Notes: generated by a model not told the origin, from the letters alone. Shown: positions 15,164-22,580, numbered from the stretch's first letter. The stretch: DNA of 24,292 nt from Comamonadaceae bacterium (GCA_947458415.1 CANGZG010000011.1:1-24292); one strand, 5' to 3'. Translations and numbers: made by a program.

Positions 15164-16181
15164 CAGTCCCGACTTCTCTCCTCCCATGACGCCAGATCAC
15201 GCCAATTTGTTACCCGCCTTGATGCGCATGGGTTTGCTCGCACCAGGCCAACATGCCCGCTTCACCGCCTTGACGGGTGGTGTGTCTTCGTTGATCGCCA
15301 AGGTAGAAACCGACAGCCAAACATTTTGCGTCAAGCGCGCGTTGCCACAACTCAAAGTCAGTGCCTTGTGGGAAGCGCCGGTCAAGCGTAACCGTGATGA
15401 AGTGCAATGGTTGAAATTCGCTCACCAAGTCGCGCCTGGCTGCGTTCCCCACGTGTTGGCCGAGGACGCGCAAGACTGCGCCTTTGCAATGACTTACCTG
15501 CCAGCAGCGCAGCACCCTGTATGGAAAGCACAGTTGCTCAACGGACTGGCCCAAACCAGTACCGCGAGCGCCGTCGCCGATGTGTTGGTGCGATTGCATG
15601 CAGCGAGCGCCAGCAACCCGCAGCTTTGTCAATCGTTTAACCACGACGATGACTTTGTGGCCATTCGCTTGTCTCCTTATTTTTTACACACCGCTGAAAA
15701 ACACCCGTCCGTTGCCGATGTGCTGCATCACTTGGTCGCGCAAACCTTGTCGCACAAACTGGTGCTGGTACATGGCGATGTCAGTCCGAAAAACACCTTG
15801 GTCGGGCCGCATGGTCCCGTGCTGTTGGACGCCGAATGTGCGTGTCACGGTGACCCTGCCTTTGATTTGGCGTTTGTGCTGACGCATTTGATGCTGAAAT
15901 GTGTTTGGCGCTCGCAAGACACTTCTTCGTATTTGGCATGCTTTGACGCTTTGACGCAAACCTATTTGCGTGGCGTGACCTGGGAACGCCCCGATGCCTT
16001 GGAGCAACGCGCTTGCTTGTTGCTCGCGGGCATGCTGCTCGCGCGGATTGACGGCAAGTCCCCGGTCGAATATTTGACACAACCCGCACAACAACAGTAC
16101 GTCAGGCAACAGGCCTTGGATTGGCTCAAACACCCTCTCACGCGCTTGTCAGACATGCGCCTTCTTTGGAAACCCACATGA
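15156..16181 (+). CDS. APH-family (aminoglycoside phosphotransferase-fold) small-molecule kinase, substrate unknown
   Basis: The 341-residue product has the protein-kinase-like fold of the APH/choline kinase/methylthioribose kinase superfamily. A glycine-rich loop GGVSS (41-45) and the ATP-binding Lys60 (FCVKRAL) are followed by the Brenner motif HGDVSPKN, with catalytic Asp208 and metal ligand Asn213. The second metal Asp225 lies in LLDAECACHGDPAFDLA, and GDPAFD resembles the methylthioribose kinase/APH group. It is therefore probably active, on a small hydroxylated substrate that I cannot name. Starts at 15108, 15156 or 15186 are possible; 15156 is preferred because the first 16 residues look random. 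The stop TGA overlaps the next gene's ATG (ATGA at 16178), so kinase and enolase-like protein are made together. It follows ftsY by 73 bases with no terminator. Confidence 0.88.
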   Translation: MSDSPDFSPPMTPDHANLLPALMRMGLLAPGQHARFTALTGGVSSLIAKVETDSQTFCVKRALPQLKVSALWEAPVKRNRDEVQWLKFAHQVAPGCVPHVLAEDAQDCAFAMTYLPAAQHPVWKAQLLNGLAQTSTASAVADVLVRLHAASASNPQLCQSFNHDDDFVAIRLSPYFLHTAEKHPSVADVLHHLVAQTLSHKLVLVHGDVSPKNTLVGPHGPVLLDAECACHGDPAFDLAFVLTHLMLKCVWRSQDTSSYLACFDALTQTYLRGVTWERPDALEQRACLLLAGMLLARIDGKSPVEYLTQPAQQQYVRQQALDWLKHPLTRLSDMRLLWKPT

Positions 16182-17458
16182 AAACCCAAATCAAACACAT
16201 ACACGGACGCCGCATTTGGGACTCCCGTGGTCGACCCACAGTCGAGGTCGATGTACTGCTGCAAGACGGCAGTTCAGGCAGAGGCGTTGCCCCCGCCGGC
16301 GCGTCCCGCGGCAGCCGAGAAGCTTTGGAATTGCGCGACGGTGGCAGCTTGCTCCATGGTTTGGATGTCGCCCAAGCGGTCACGCATGTGAACAGTGAGA
16401 TCGCCCAAGCGCTGATCGGCAGGGATGCACTGGCGCAAGAACAAGCAGATGCCTGCTTGATTGCGCTGGACAGCACACCTTTGAAAAGCCGGCTGGGCGC
16501 CAACGCCATGATCGCCACGTCGGTGGCCATCGCGCAAGCCGCAGCGAACTCGCAAGGCCAAGCCTTGTGGCAATACCTCTCACAGGGCCAGCCGGTGCGG
16601 TTACCGTTGCCGCAAATTCAAATTTTCGGGGGAGGCGCGCACGCGGGCAGGCGGGTCGACATCCAAGACTTTTTGGTCATGCCCATCGGCGCACAAAGTT
16701 TTGATGAAGCGCTGGTGATGGTTGCCAACGTCTACCATGCGGCTGGCCAATGGATGGCGTCACTCGGTAAGCGACACGGGGTTGCCGATGAAGGCGGCTG
16801 GTGGCCGGATTTTTCTTCCAACGAAGAGGCACTGCAAACCTTGACCCGTTCGATTGAACTGGCGGGCTATCGCCATGATCAGGTGGCCATTGCACTGGAT
16901 GTGGCAGCCTCGGAATTTGGCCAAAGCGGCCGCTACACCTTGGGGTTGGACCAACATGTCTACAGCACCGATGAATGGCTTCAAGAGCTGTTGCGATGGG
17001 TAAATACCTACCCGATTGTGTCTGTGGAAGACCCATTTGCCGAGGACGACACGGCTGGTATGCAAGCGTTCACCCACGCTGTCGGTCAAAAGATTCAAGT
17101 CATCGGGGACGATTATTTGGTGACCCGCGTGGACTTGATCGAGGCCGCTGTGCGCGACAAAGCCTGCAATGCTGTCTTGCTCAAACCCAACCAAGTCGGC
17201 ACCCTCAGCGAAACCCGCCAAGCCATGCAAATGGCCCGGCAACATGGGTTCGGCATGGTGGTGTCGGCCCGTTCTGGCGAGACCGAGGACACCGCCATCG
17301 CCCACATCGCCACCGGCTGGGACACCGGACAGCTCAAAGTCGGCTCATTTGCCCGCTCGGAACGCATGGCCAAGTGGAATGAATGCCTGCGGATCGCCGA
17401 ATCCATGGGTAACAACAGCGTTTATGCGGGTAAACACGGACTGAAATTAGCACTCTAA
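16178..17458 (+). CDS. Divergent enolase paralogue (phosphopyruvate hydratase-like)
   Basis: The 426-residue product aligns with enolase end to end, starting at WDSRGRPTVEVDV. Metal ligands are kept (Ser43 in AGAS, Asp241, Glu284, Asp311/312), as are Glu205 (ADEGG), the catalytic-base Lys336 (LLKPNQVGTLSET), Arg365-Ser366 and Lys387. Two catalytic positions differ. The Glu of IQEF is Asp164, and the His of the SHRSGETED motif is Ala364 (SARSGETED). The GGAHA(D)NN loop reads AHAGRR. The start is the ATG at 16178, overlapping the kinase stop; a start at 16121 would bury this coupling. It may be a low-activity enolase or an enzyme acting on another phosphorylated hydroxy acid, perhaps the kinase product. 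A standard eno is presumably elsewhere in the genome. The last codons form half of a CIRCE operator. Confidence 0.9.
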   Translation: MKTQIKHIHGRRIWDSRGRPTVEVDVLLQDGSSGRGVAPAGASRGSREALELRDGGSLLHGLDVAQAVTHVNSEIAQALIGRDALAQEQADACLIALDSTPLKSRLGANAMIATSVAIAQAAANSQGQALWQYLSQGQPVRLPLPQIQIFGGGAHAGRRVDIQDFLVMPIGAQSFDEALVMVANVYHAAGQWMASLGKRHGVADEGGWWPDFSSNEEALQTLTRSIELAGYRHDQVAIALDVAASEFGQSGRYTLGLDQHVYSTDEWLQELLRWVNTYPIVSVEDPFAEDDTAGMQAFTHAVGQKIQVIGDDYLVTRVDLIEAAVRDKACNAVLLKPNQVGTLSETRQAMQMARQHGFGMVVSARSGETEDTAIAHIATGWDTGQLKVGSFARSERMAKWNECLRIAESMGNNSVYAGKHGLKLAL

Positions 17459-17473
17459 GCCAGAGAGTGCTAA
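17447..17473 (+). promoter_or_regulatory. CIRCE operator (HrcA-binding site) upstream of rpoH
   Basis: TTAGCACTC (17447-17455), nine bases, then GAGTGCTAA (17465-17473): an exact match to the CIRCE consensus with the canonical 9-base spacer. CIRCE binds the repressor HrcA, which loses activity on heat shock when GroEL is titrated. The left arm encodes the last three residues (Leu-Ala-Leu) of the enolase-like protein, and its stop TAA is the first triplet of the spacer. The operator is 34 bases ahead of the rpoH ATG. Confidence 0.95.
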
Positions 17474-17476
17474 TAT
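17447..17476 (+). promoter_or_regulatory. Candidate rpoH promoter superimposed on CIRCE
   Basis: TTAGCA (17447-17452) and TAATAT (17471-17476) are separated by 18 bases, so the two CIRCE arms would lie over the -35 and -10 boxes. Transcription would start near 17483, giving a short leader before the strong ribosome-binding site TAAGGAGG (17494-17501). The -35 match is weak. Confidence 0.4.
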
Positions 17477-17507
17477 TGGCTGGTCGACATCCTTAAGGAG
17501 GATTTTC

Positions 17508-18452
17508 ATGACAGCTGTGACCCTGACCAGTACCGGCGCCAGTCAACTGGCCGCCAACCCTTGGGCGGTTTTGCCACCCTTGGGAAATTTGGATGCCTAC
17601 ATCTCGGCGGTCAACCGTTTGCCCATGTTGACACTCGAGCAAGAACAGGAATTTTCCAAAAAGCTCAAAGAAAACAACGACTTAGAAGCAGCTGGTAAAT
17701 TGATTTTGTCGCATTTGCGTTTGGTTGTTTCGATTTCCCGCCAATACGCCGGTTACGGCTTGGCGCATGCCGACCTGATCCAAGAAGGCAACGTGGGTTT
17801 GATGAAGGCGGTCAAGCGCTTCGACCCCGACCATGGTGTGCGACTGGTCAGCTACGCCATCCATTGGATCAAGGCAGAAATTCACGAATACATCATCAAA
17901 AACTGGCGCATGGTCAAACTCGCGACCACCAAAGCACAACGCAAGCTGTTTTTCAATTTGCGTTCGAAAAAACAAGGGTTCCGCGCCGATGTCGGTGACG
18001 ACCACGAAGCGATCTCGCGCAACACCTTGAGCGAAGCGCAAATCGACAGCATCGCCAAAGACCTGAACGTCAAGCGAGAAGAAGTCATTGAAATGGAAGC
18101 CCGCATGGCAGGCTCAGACGTGTTGCTCGACCCGACCGCCAACGAAGACGGCGAGGAGGCATTCGGCCCCATCTCTTATTTGTCGGATGTTCACCATGAG
18201 CCCACCGCGATGATTGAAGCGCATCAGCGCGACATCATGTCGACCGATGGCATCACGCAAGCGCTGGCGGTATTGGATGAGCGCAGCAGACGCATCGTCG
18301 AAGAGCGTTGGTTGAAAGTGAACGATGACAATTCCGGCGGCATGACATTGCACGAATTGGCCGACGAATATGGCGTCAGCGCCGAACGAATTCGCCAGAT
18401 CGAAGTGGCGGCCATGAAGAAAATGAAACAGGCCTTGCTGCAATTCGCCTGA
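17508..18452 (+). CDS. rpoH: Heat-shock sigma factor RpoH (sigma-32)
   Basis: RpoH directs RNA polymerase to heat-shock promoters. The 314-residue product has region 1.2 (LPMLTLEQEQEFSKKL), region 2 (LSHLRLVVSISRQYAGYG, DLIQEGNVGLMKAVKRFDP, RLVSYAIHWIKAEIHEYI), and the RpoH-box region QRKLFFNLRSKK that distinguishes sigma-32 from other sigma factors. Region 4 has the helix-turn-helix MTLHELADEYGVSAERIRQIE. It is about 30 residues longer than E. coli RpoH, mostly at the N-terminus. The ATG has a near-perfect Shine-Dalgarno TAAGGAGG. A CIRCE site upstream puts it under HrcA, so the HrcA circuit would feed the sigma-32 regulon. It is followed by an inverted repeat and the convergent sco gene. 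Confidence 0.97.
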   Translation: MTAVTLTSTGASQLAANPWAVLPPLGNLDAYISAVNRLPMLTLEQEQEFSKKLKENNDLEAAGKLILSHLRLVVSISRQYAGYGLAHADLIQEGNVGLMKAVKRFDPDHGVRLVSYAIHWIKAEIHEYIIKNWRMVKLATTKAQRKLFFNLRSKKQGFRADVGDDHEAISRNTLSEAQIDSIAKDLNVKREEVIEMEARMAGSDVLLDPTANEDGEEAFGPISYLSDVHHEPTAMIEAHQRDIMSTDGITQALAVLDERSRRIVEERWLKVNDDNSGGMTLHELADEYGVSAERIRQIEVAAMKKMKQALLQFA

Positions 18453-18466
18453 GACATTTGGCCACA

Positions 18467-18502
18467 CGCTTGCCGTCAATCACCTACTGAGAGCGGCAAG
18501 CG
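18467..18502. terminator. Inverted repeat between convergent rpoH and sco, possible terminator
   Basis: CGCTTGCCG (18467-18475) and CGGCAAGCG (18494-18502) form a perfect 9-bp stem around 18 bases. It sits between two convergent stops (18452 and 18509), the right place for a shared terminator, but lacks a T run on either side. Confidence 0.4.
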
Positions 18503-18508
18503 ATTCAC

Positions 18509-19087
18509 TTAAGGCAACAGCTTTCCAATGTCTTGCGCCATGGCTTGGGGGCCTGAACCATACTTGGCATACAAGCGCAGCCTGCCGTTGGTGTCATACA
18601 CATAAGTGCCCGCGCTGTGGTCCAGTGAGTAATGACCTGAGGTGCCCGTCTCCACTTTTTTGTAGTAAATCTTGAACTGCTTGGCCAGTGTGGGCAAATC
18701 TTTCAATTCAGGAATCAAAGCAATGAACGACGGATCGAAACCAGCCATGTAGGCCTTGAGCAGTTCGGGAGTGTCACGCTCGGGGTCCAAGGTGATGAAC
18801 ACCGGTTGCAATGCGTCACCTTTGGCGCCCAGCGTTTGCTTGATCTGCACCCATTCATTCAACGTGGTCGGACAAAAATCCGGACACTGGGTGAACCCGA
18901 AAAACACTACCACCACCTTGCCTTTGAAATCTGCCAACTGTCGGCGCTGCCCAAACTGATCGGGCAGATCAAACCCCAGCGCATAGTCCGCGCCAGTTAA
19001 ATCGATCGACTTGAAACTGGGCTTGTCAGGGGAACACGCTGACAAAGACAGCACACACACCAGCAACCAGACATAGACCTGTTTCAT
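18509..19087 (-). CDS. SCO1/SenC copper chaperone for cytochrome oxidase
   Basis: Sco proteins deliver copper to, or reduce, the CuA site of cytochrome c oxidase subunit II. From the ATG at 19087 the product is 192 residues with a lipoprotein signal (VWLLVCVLSLSAC, Cys18), so it is anchored on the periplasmic side. It has the copper-binding CxxxC motif Cys68-PDF-Cys72 and the essential His157 in LDHSAGTYVYD within a thioredoxin fold. The frame is open further upstream, but ATG 19087 overlaps the ctaB stop (ATGA) and begins the signal sequence. It is the last gene of the oxidase assembly cluster. Confidence 0.95.
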   Translation of the reverse strand: MKQVYVWLLVCVLSLSACSPDKPSFKSIDLTGADYALGFDLPDQFGQRRQLADFKGKVVVVFFGFTQCPDFCPTTLNEWVQIKQTLGAKGDALQPVFITLDPERDTPELLKAYMAGFDPSFIALIPELKDLPTLAKQFKIYYKKVETGTSGHYSLDHSAGTYVYDTNGRLRLYAKYGSGPQAMAQDIGKLLP

Positions 19088-19989
19088 CGCCAAGTTCCAG
19101 GCAAATAATGGTCGATCAAAAAAGCCGCAAACAGCAAGCTCAAGTGAATCAATGAAAACCGAAATGTCTTGCGCGCCAAATCGTCCGAGTATTGCCGCCA
19201 CAACATCCAACCGTATCCGCAAAACATCAGGCTCAAAATCAACGCGCTGACCAAGTAAAAATAACCGCTCATGCGGTAGATGAACGGCATCAAACACGCG
19301 GCGAGCAGCACGATGGTGTAGAGCAAAATTTGCAAGCGTGTGAATTCATTGCCATGCGTGACAGGCAGCATCGGCAATCCCGATTTGCGGTAGTCCTCGA
19401 CCCGGTAAAGCGCCAGCGCCCAAAAATGCGGTGGCGTCCACAAGAAAATGATGAGAAACAAAATCAAGGCCTCTGGCCCCACCTCGCCCGTCATGGCGGC
19501 CCATCCCAACACCGGCGGCATGGCACCGGAGGCGCCACCAATGACAATGTTTTGCGGGGTCAGCGGCTTGAGGATCACGGTGTAAACCACGGCGTAGCCG
19601 ACAAATGTGGCAAAGGTCAACCACATGGTCAAGGGATTGACCCAGACATACAAAATCACCGAACCCAGCGCACACAGCACCGCAGAAAACAGCAAGGTAT
19701 CGCGGTCGGTCAACTCACCTTTGGCAGTGGGTCGCCAAGCGGTTCTTTTCATGCGGGCGTCAATCGCTTGCTCTACGATGCAATTGAATGCCGCAGCCGC
19801 ACCGGAGACCAACCAAATGCCCAAACATGCGACAGCGGCCAACTGGATGTCGGCGAACCCGGGCACACCGGGTACCGCGAGCACCATGCCAATCAATGCA
19901 CAAAACACAATCAATTGAATGACCCGGGGTTTGGTCAATGCATTGAATTGCTGCCATCGCAATGGCATGTACAGAGTGAGCGATTTCAT
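19084..19989 (-). CDS. ctaB: Protohaem IX farnesyltransferase (haem O synthase, CtaB/CyoE)
   Basis: CtaB adds a farnesyl group to haem B, making haem O. This polytopic membrane protein of 301 residues has the UbiA-type motifs. The first is NCIVEQAIDARMKRTAWRP, with the prenyl-diphosphate-binding acidic residues. The second is YRVEDYRKSGLPMLPVTHG. The N-terminal ALTKPRVIQL signature is also present, and about eight or nine hydrophobic helices follow. The ATG at 19989 overlaps the ctaA stop by four bases and the gene's own stop overlaps sco, so ctaA-ctaB-sco are tightly coupled. With CtaA next door the end product is haem A, indicating an aa3-type oxidase, not a bo3 one. Confidence 0.96.
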   Translation of the reverse strand: MKSLTLYMPLRWQQFNALTKPRVIQLIVFCALIGMVLAVPGVPGFADIQLAAVACLGIWLVSGAAAAFNCIVEQAIDARMKRTAWRPTAKGELTDRDTLLFSAVLCALGSVILYVWVNPLTMWLTFATFVGYAVVYTVILKPLTPQNIVIGGASGAMPPVLGWAAMTGEVGPEALILFLIIFLWTPPHFWALALYRVEDYRKSGLPMLPVTHGNEFTRLQILLYTIVLLAACLMPFIYRMSGYFYLVSALILSLMFCGYGWMLWRQYSDDLARKTFRFSLIHLSLLFAAFLIDHYLPGTWR

Positions 19990-21125
19990 AGCATGTTTCT
20001 GTCAAATGTGGCGGCGATGCGATCGGCTTTGCGCGGCTGCGTCGAAACCAGCGTCCAAGTCAACAGCATCAAAAGCGCCGCGGCTGAACCGGTGTGCATC
20101 AAAGCTGCCACTATCGGCCAACCCAAGACCGCATTGGAAATACCCGTCAGGAATTGCGACAGCAACAAAGCCAACAGCAACCACGCTTGCCTGCGCAGTC
20201 CTGCATTCATCCAAGCCCTGGCAACCCACAAGATCAACACGGCTGGGATCACCGCATGCCAGCGATGGGCCATGTGTATCGCAGTCAGTGCTTGAAATGG
20301 CAGCGCTTGGCCAGCAGCATCTTGTCCCAGCGGACGCCACAAATCAAACGCCTTGTCTATGTTCATATCCGGCCACCAACTGTTCTGACACATCGGGTAA
20401 GTGTCGCATGCCAATACCGCATAGTTGCTGCTGACCCAAGCACCCAAACCGGTTTGTAAAAACACGCTCAACCAAGTCAACGCGGTGATCGCGTATATCC
20501 ACACAGGCAAAGGCGGCAGTGAGATTTTTTCAAAAGCATGCCGCTGCCGCACCAATTGCACGGTCAACAACACCAGCAACATCATGCCCCCCAACAAATG
20601 CAAGGTGACAATCAAAGGGAACAACTTCATCGTGACCGTCAACGCACCGAAAGCGCCTTGAACACAGACCCACACCAATGACAGCGATGGCCAACCCCAG
20701 AAGCTGCGATCAATCCGCCATGAAAACACCGCCAGCGTCAGTATCAGCACCCCCACCAACATGGCCAAGTAGCGATGGATCATTTCAATCCAGGCTTTGT
20801 GAAACGTGACAGGCCCGGTCGGCATGGCTGTCTGCGCCTCTTTGATGTGTTGGCTCGCACCGATGGGACTGGCATGCCCATAGCAACCCGGCCAATCGGG
20901 GCAGCCCAAACCCGAATCGGTCAAGCGGGTGAAGGCGCCAAACAAAACCAAATCAAAGGTTAAAAACAGCGCGATCATGGTCAGATGGCGCACACGCAAT
21001 GCCATTTGCGACTGGCGGTTTTTCAACCAGACCCAGGTCAACGGACCGACCGCCAACAGCAAGGCCAGCAAAACCAATTGCAACAGCGGCGCAATATTAA
21101 ACAATGCAACTTCGTTCATTGACAT
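19986..21125 (-). CDS. ctaA: Haem A synthase (CtaA/COX15)
   Basis: CtaA oxidises the C8 methyl of haem O to the formyl of haem A. The product is 379 residues from ATG 21125 and about eight membrane helices are evident. Conserved features are the FGAFTRLTDSGLGCPDWPGCYG loop, the haem-ligand histidines in HKAWIEMIHRYLAM and LHLLGGMML, a second periplasmic Cys pair region (CDTYPMCQNSWWPD), and TAIHMAHRWHAV. I chose ATG 21125 because it shares its A with the stop of the upstream gene (TGATG); ATGs at 21146 and 21119 are alternatives. The stop overlaps ctaB. Confidence 0.95.
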   Translation of the reverse strand: MSMNEVALFNIAPLLQLVLLALLLAVGPLTWVWLKNRQSQMALRVRHLTMIALFLTFDLVLFGAFTRLTDSGLGCPDWPGCYGHASPIGASQHIKEAQTAMPTGPVTFHKAWIEMIHRYLAMLVGVLILTLAVFSWRIDRSFWGWPSLSLVWVCVQGAFGALTVTMKLFPLIVTLHLLGGMMLLVLLTVQLVRQRHAFEKISLPPLPVWIYAITALTWLSVFLQTGLGAWVSSNYAVLACDTYPMCQNSWWPDMNIDKAFDLWRPLGQDAAGQALPFQALTAIHMAHRWHAVIPAVLILWVARAWMNAGLRRQAWLLLALLLSQFLTGISNAVLGWPIVAALMHTGSAAALLMLLTWTLVSTQPRKADRIAATFDRNML

Positions 21126-21820
21126 CAACGCCCCGGTTTGTCCCAAGAAACTGACGCGCGCAGTAAACGGTCCCAGTCTCGCTTGAGGGAAGACGCTTGG
21201 TCAATTTGTAACCGTGGCGGAAATCGCATCATCCAATTGCCATGGGAATCGACCAAGTACAAATGTTCATTCAACCCATGGCCTGCTTGCGGCGCTAACC
21301 ATTGCGCCAGTTGCGCCGGCGGCACACGCAAGACCACAGCCTCTGTCAATCCAGCCAGCAAATCAGCCGAAACAGGTGCGCTGTCGGTCACCAACCACAC
21401 CCATTCCGTGCGTTTGGCCTCGCGACCCAAAGACGCGCGTATTTGCCTTTGCAACAACAAATTGTTTTGACATAACGCGTCGCATGCCGCAGCGGACACG
21501 CTCACGATCAGCCATTGACCTTTTAACTCGGGCAATTTCACAGTCTTGCCATCCAGTGATTCGGCGGTGAGTTCTGGCAAAGGCTTGACTGGCAGAATCA
21601 GTTCACCGAATTGACGAGAAGACTGCGGACGAATCACGTAATAGGTCAAATACGAGGCAATCACTGGCGCCGCACACACCAGCATCACCATGACCATGCG
21701 CCAACGGCCTCCCCGCGTGCGACTGGCATCCTCCTGACCGGCAGCTAGCGGGTCTGGCAAGTCATAAACGGTCAAGCCAAGCGCTTGCGAGGGGGAGTCT
21801 TCAACTGAGTTTTTTTGCAT
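21125..21820 (-). CDS. Sco-like membrane-anchored protein of the oxidase assembly cluster
   Basis: No firm named family is recognised. The 231-residue product has a short cytoplasmic N-terminus, one membrane helix (about 41-63) and a periplasmic domain. That domain looks like a degenerate thioredoxin/Sco fold. It has ESLDGKTVKLPELKGQWLIVSV, where Sco proteins have the strand before the redox site, followed by Cys113-DAL-Cys117, a CxxxC spaced as in Sco. A late LYLVDSHGNWMMRF strand follows the same plan. The histidine of true Sco is not evident (YLVDSHGN is the nearest). It sits between SURF1 and ctaA, overlapping SURF1 by 20 bases and ctaA by one. A copper- or thiol-related role in oxidase maturation is inference. 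Confidence 0.85.
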   Translation of the reverse strand: MQKNSVEDSPSQALGLTVYDLPDPLAAGQEDASRTRGGRWRMVMVMLVCAAPVIASYLTYYVIRPQSSRQFGELILPVKPLPELTAESLDGKTVKLPELKGQWLIVSVSAAACDALCQNNLLLQRQIRASLGREAKRTEWVWLVTDSAPVSADLLAGLTEAVVLRVPPAQLAQWLAPQAGHGLNEHLYLVDSHGNWMMRFPPRLQIDQASSLKRDWDRLLRASVSWDKPGR

Positions 21821-22538
21821 GACGCAACGGTCCTATCCATTGAAACCAAATATAGAGTGAAGCAATCAAGCCACTTAAAGCAAACCATTGGAATGCGTAG
21901 CCCTTGTTTTTCTCAGCGGTCGAGGAAATCACAGGCCAGTCACGCCTCAACCCCTCTGAGTCCTCACCTGTCTGGATAACCACCGCACTCACCTTTTCAG
22001 ACACCAAAGATTGCATGGCCTGTTTGTCGAGATTGGCTCGTATGCGCAATTGTCCAACTTCCAGAGCCAGATTGGCAGGCGCCTTCAATTCCGTCATCTG
22101 CGATAACTCGGGCGAGATGCGAGCTTCAATCTGGACCACTTGCGAGGGTGTCTGCACAGGCGCAGCCTTGTTGGCATCCACCGGGTCTCTGGCCACCCAA
22201 CCACGCTGAACCCATACCACCTGCCCCTGCGACCAAGTCAACGGTGTCATGACCCAAAAACCTGGCCGACCTTTGTGGCTGCGGTTGTCTAAATACACGG
22301 TTTTCTCTGGCAACCACGTCCCGACCAGCGACACGCGCCTGTGGGTTTGGTCCCATAGCGCAGGACTTTGCAGCAAACTGCTTGTTTCAAGCGGCGGCAA
22401 TTGCATTTGAGCGTCCAGTTGGGTTTGGTAGTGAATTTTTTCTTCCGCGCGCGACAACTGCCACCAGCCCAGACGCAGGGTGAGCAGGACCGCTGCAAGT
22501 GCGGCGAGTAACACGATCCAGGAACGCCCTTTGTTCAT
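21801..22538 (-). CDS. SURF1 family cytochrome oxidase biogenesis protein
   Basis: SURF1/Shy1 proteins assist insertion of haem A into oxidase subunit I. The product is 245 residues from ATG 22538, with the diagnostic two-helix architecture. An N-terminal helix ends in RLGWWQLSRAEEK (the LGxWQxxR signature) and a C-terminal helix follows KGYAFQWFALSGL. Between them is a periplasmic domain with GTWLPEKTVYLDNRSHKGRPG and VQRGWV. A GTG at 22580 could add 14 residues but would abut the divergent DUF2909 start. The 3' end overlaps the Sco-like gene by 20 bases. The cluster context agrees fully. Confidence 0.94.
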   Translation of the reverse strand: MNKGRSWIVLLAALAAVLLTLRLGWWQLSRAEEKIHYQTQLDAQMQLPPLETSSLLQSPALWDQTHRRVSLVGTWLPEKTVYLDNRSHKGRPGFWVMTPLTWSQGQVVWVQRGWVARDPVDANKAAPVQTPSQVVQIEARISPELSQMTELKAPANLALEVGQLRIRANLDKQAMQSLVSEKVSAVVIQTGEDSEGLRRDWPVISSTAEKNKGYAFQWFALSGLIASLYIWFQWIGPLRHAKKLS

Positions 22539-22546
22539 GGGGCTGA

Positions 22547-22575
22547 TTGAATCAAGAGGATTCACAGGATAATCT
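22547..22575 (+). promoter_or_regulatory. Candidate promoter for the DUF2909 gene
   Basis: TTGAAT (22547-22552) and TAATCT (22570-22575) have an ideal 17-base spacer. The -10 box ends only five bases before the ATG at 22581, so the transcript would be leaderless or start inside the gene, which lowers confidence. Confidence 0.3.
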
Positions 22576-22580
22576 GACAC

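Noticed and set aside
16121..16177. Extended N-terminus for the enolase-like protein
   Set aside because: The 19 extra residues have no enolase similarity, and the ATG at 16178 overlaps the kinase stop and matches the family start.
19088..19297. Upstream extension of the sco frame
   Set aside because: It would place 70 unrelated residues before the lipoprotein signal and lie entirely inside ctaB.
19192..20295. Long open frame of 367 codons on the plus strand across ctaB and ctaA
   Set aside because: It is antisense to two clear membrane enzymes, its product is His/Gln/Arg-rich with no motif or signal, and its openness follows from the codon bias of the real genes.
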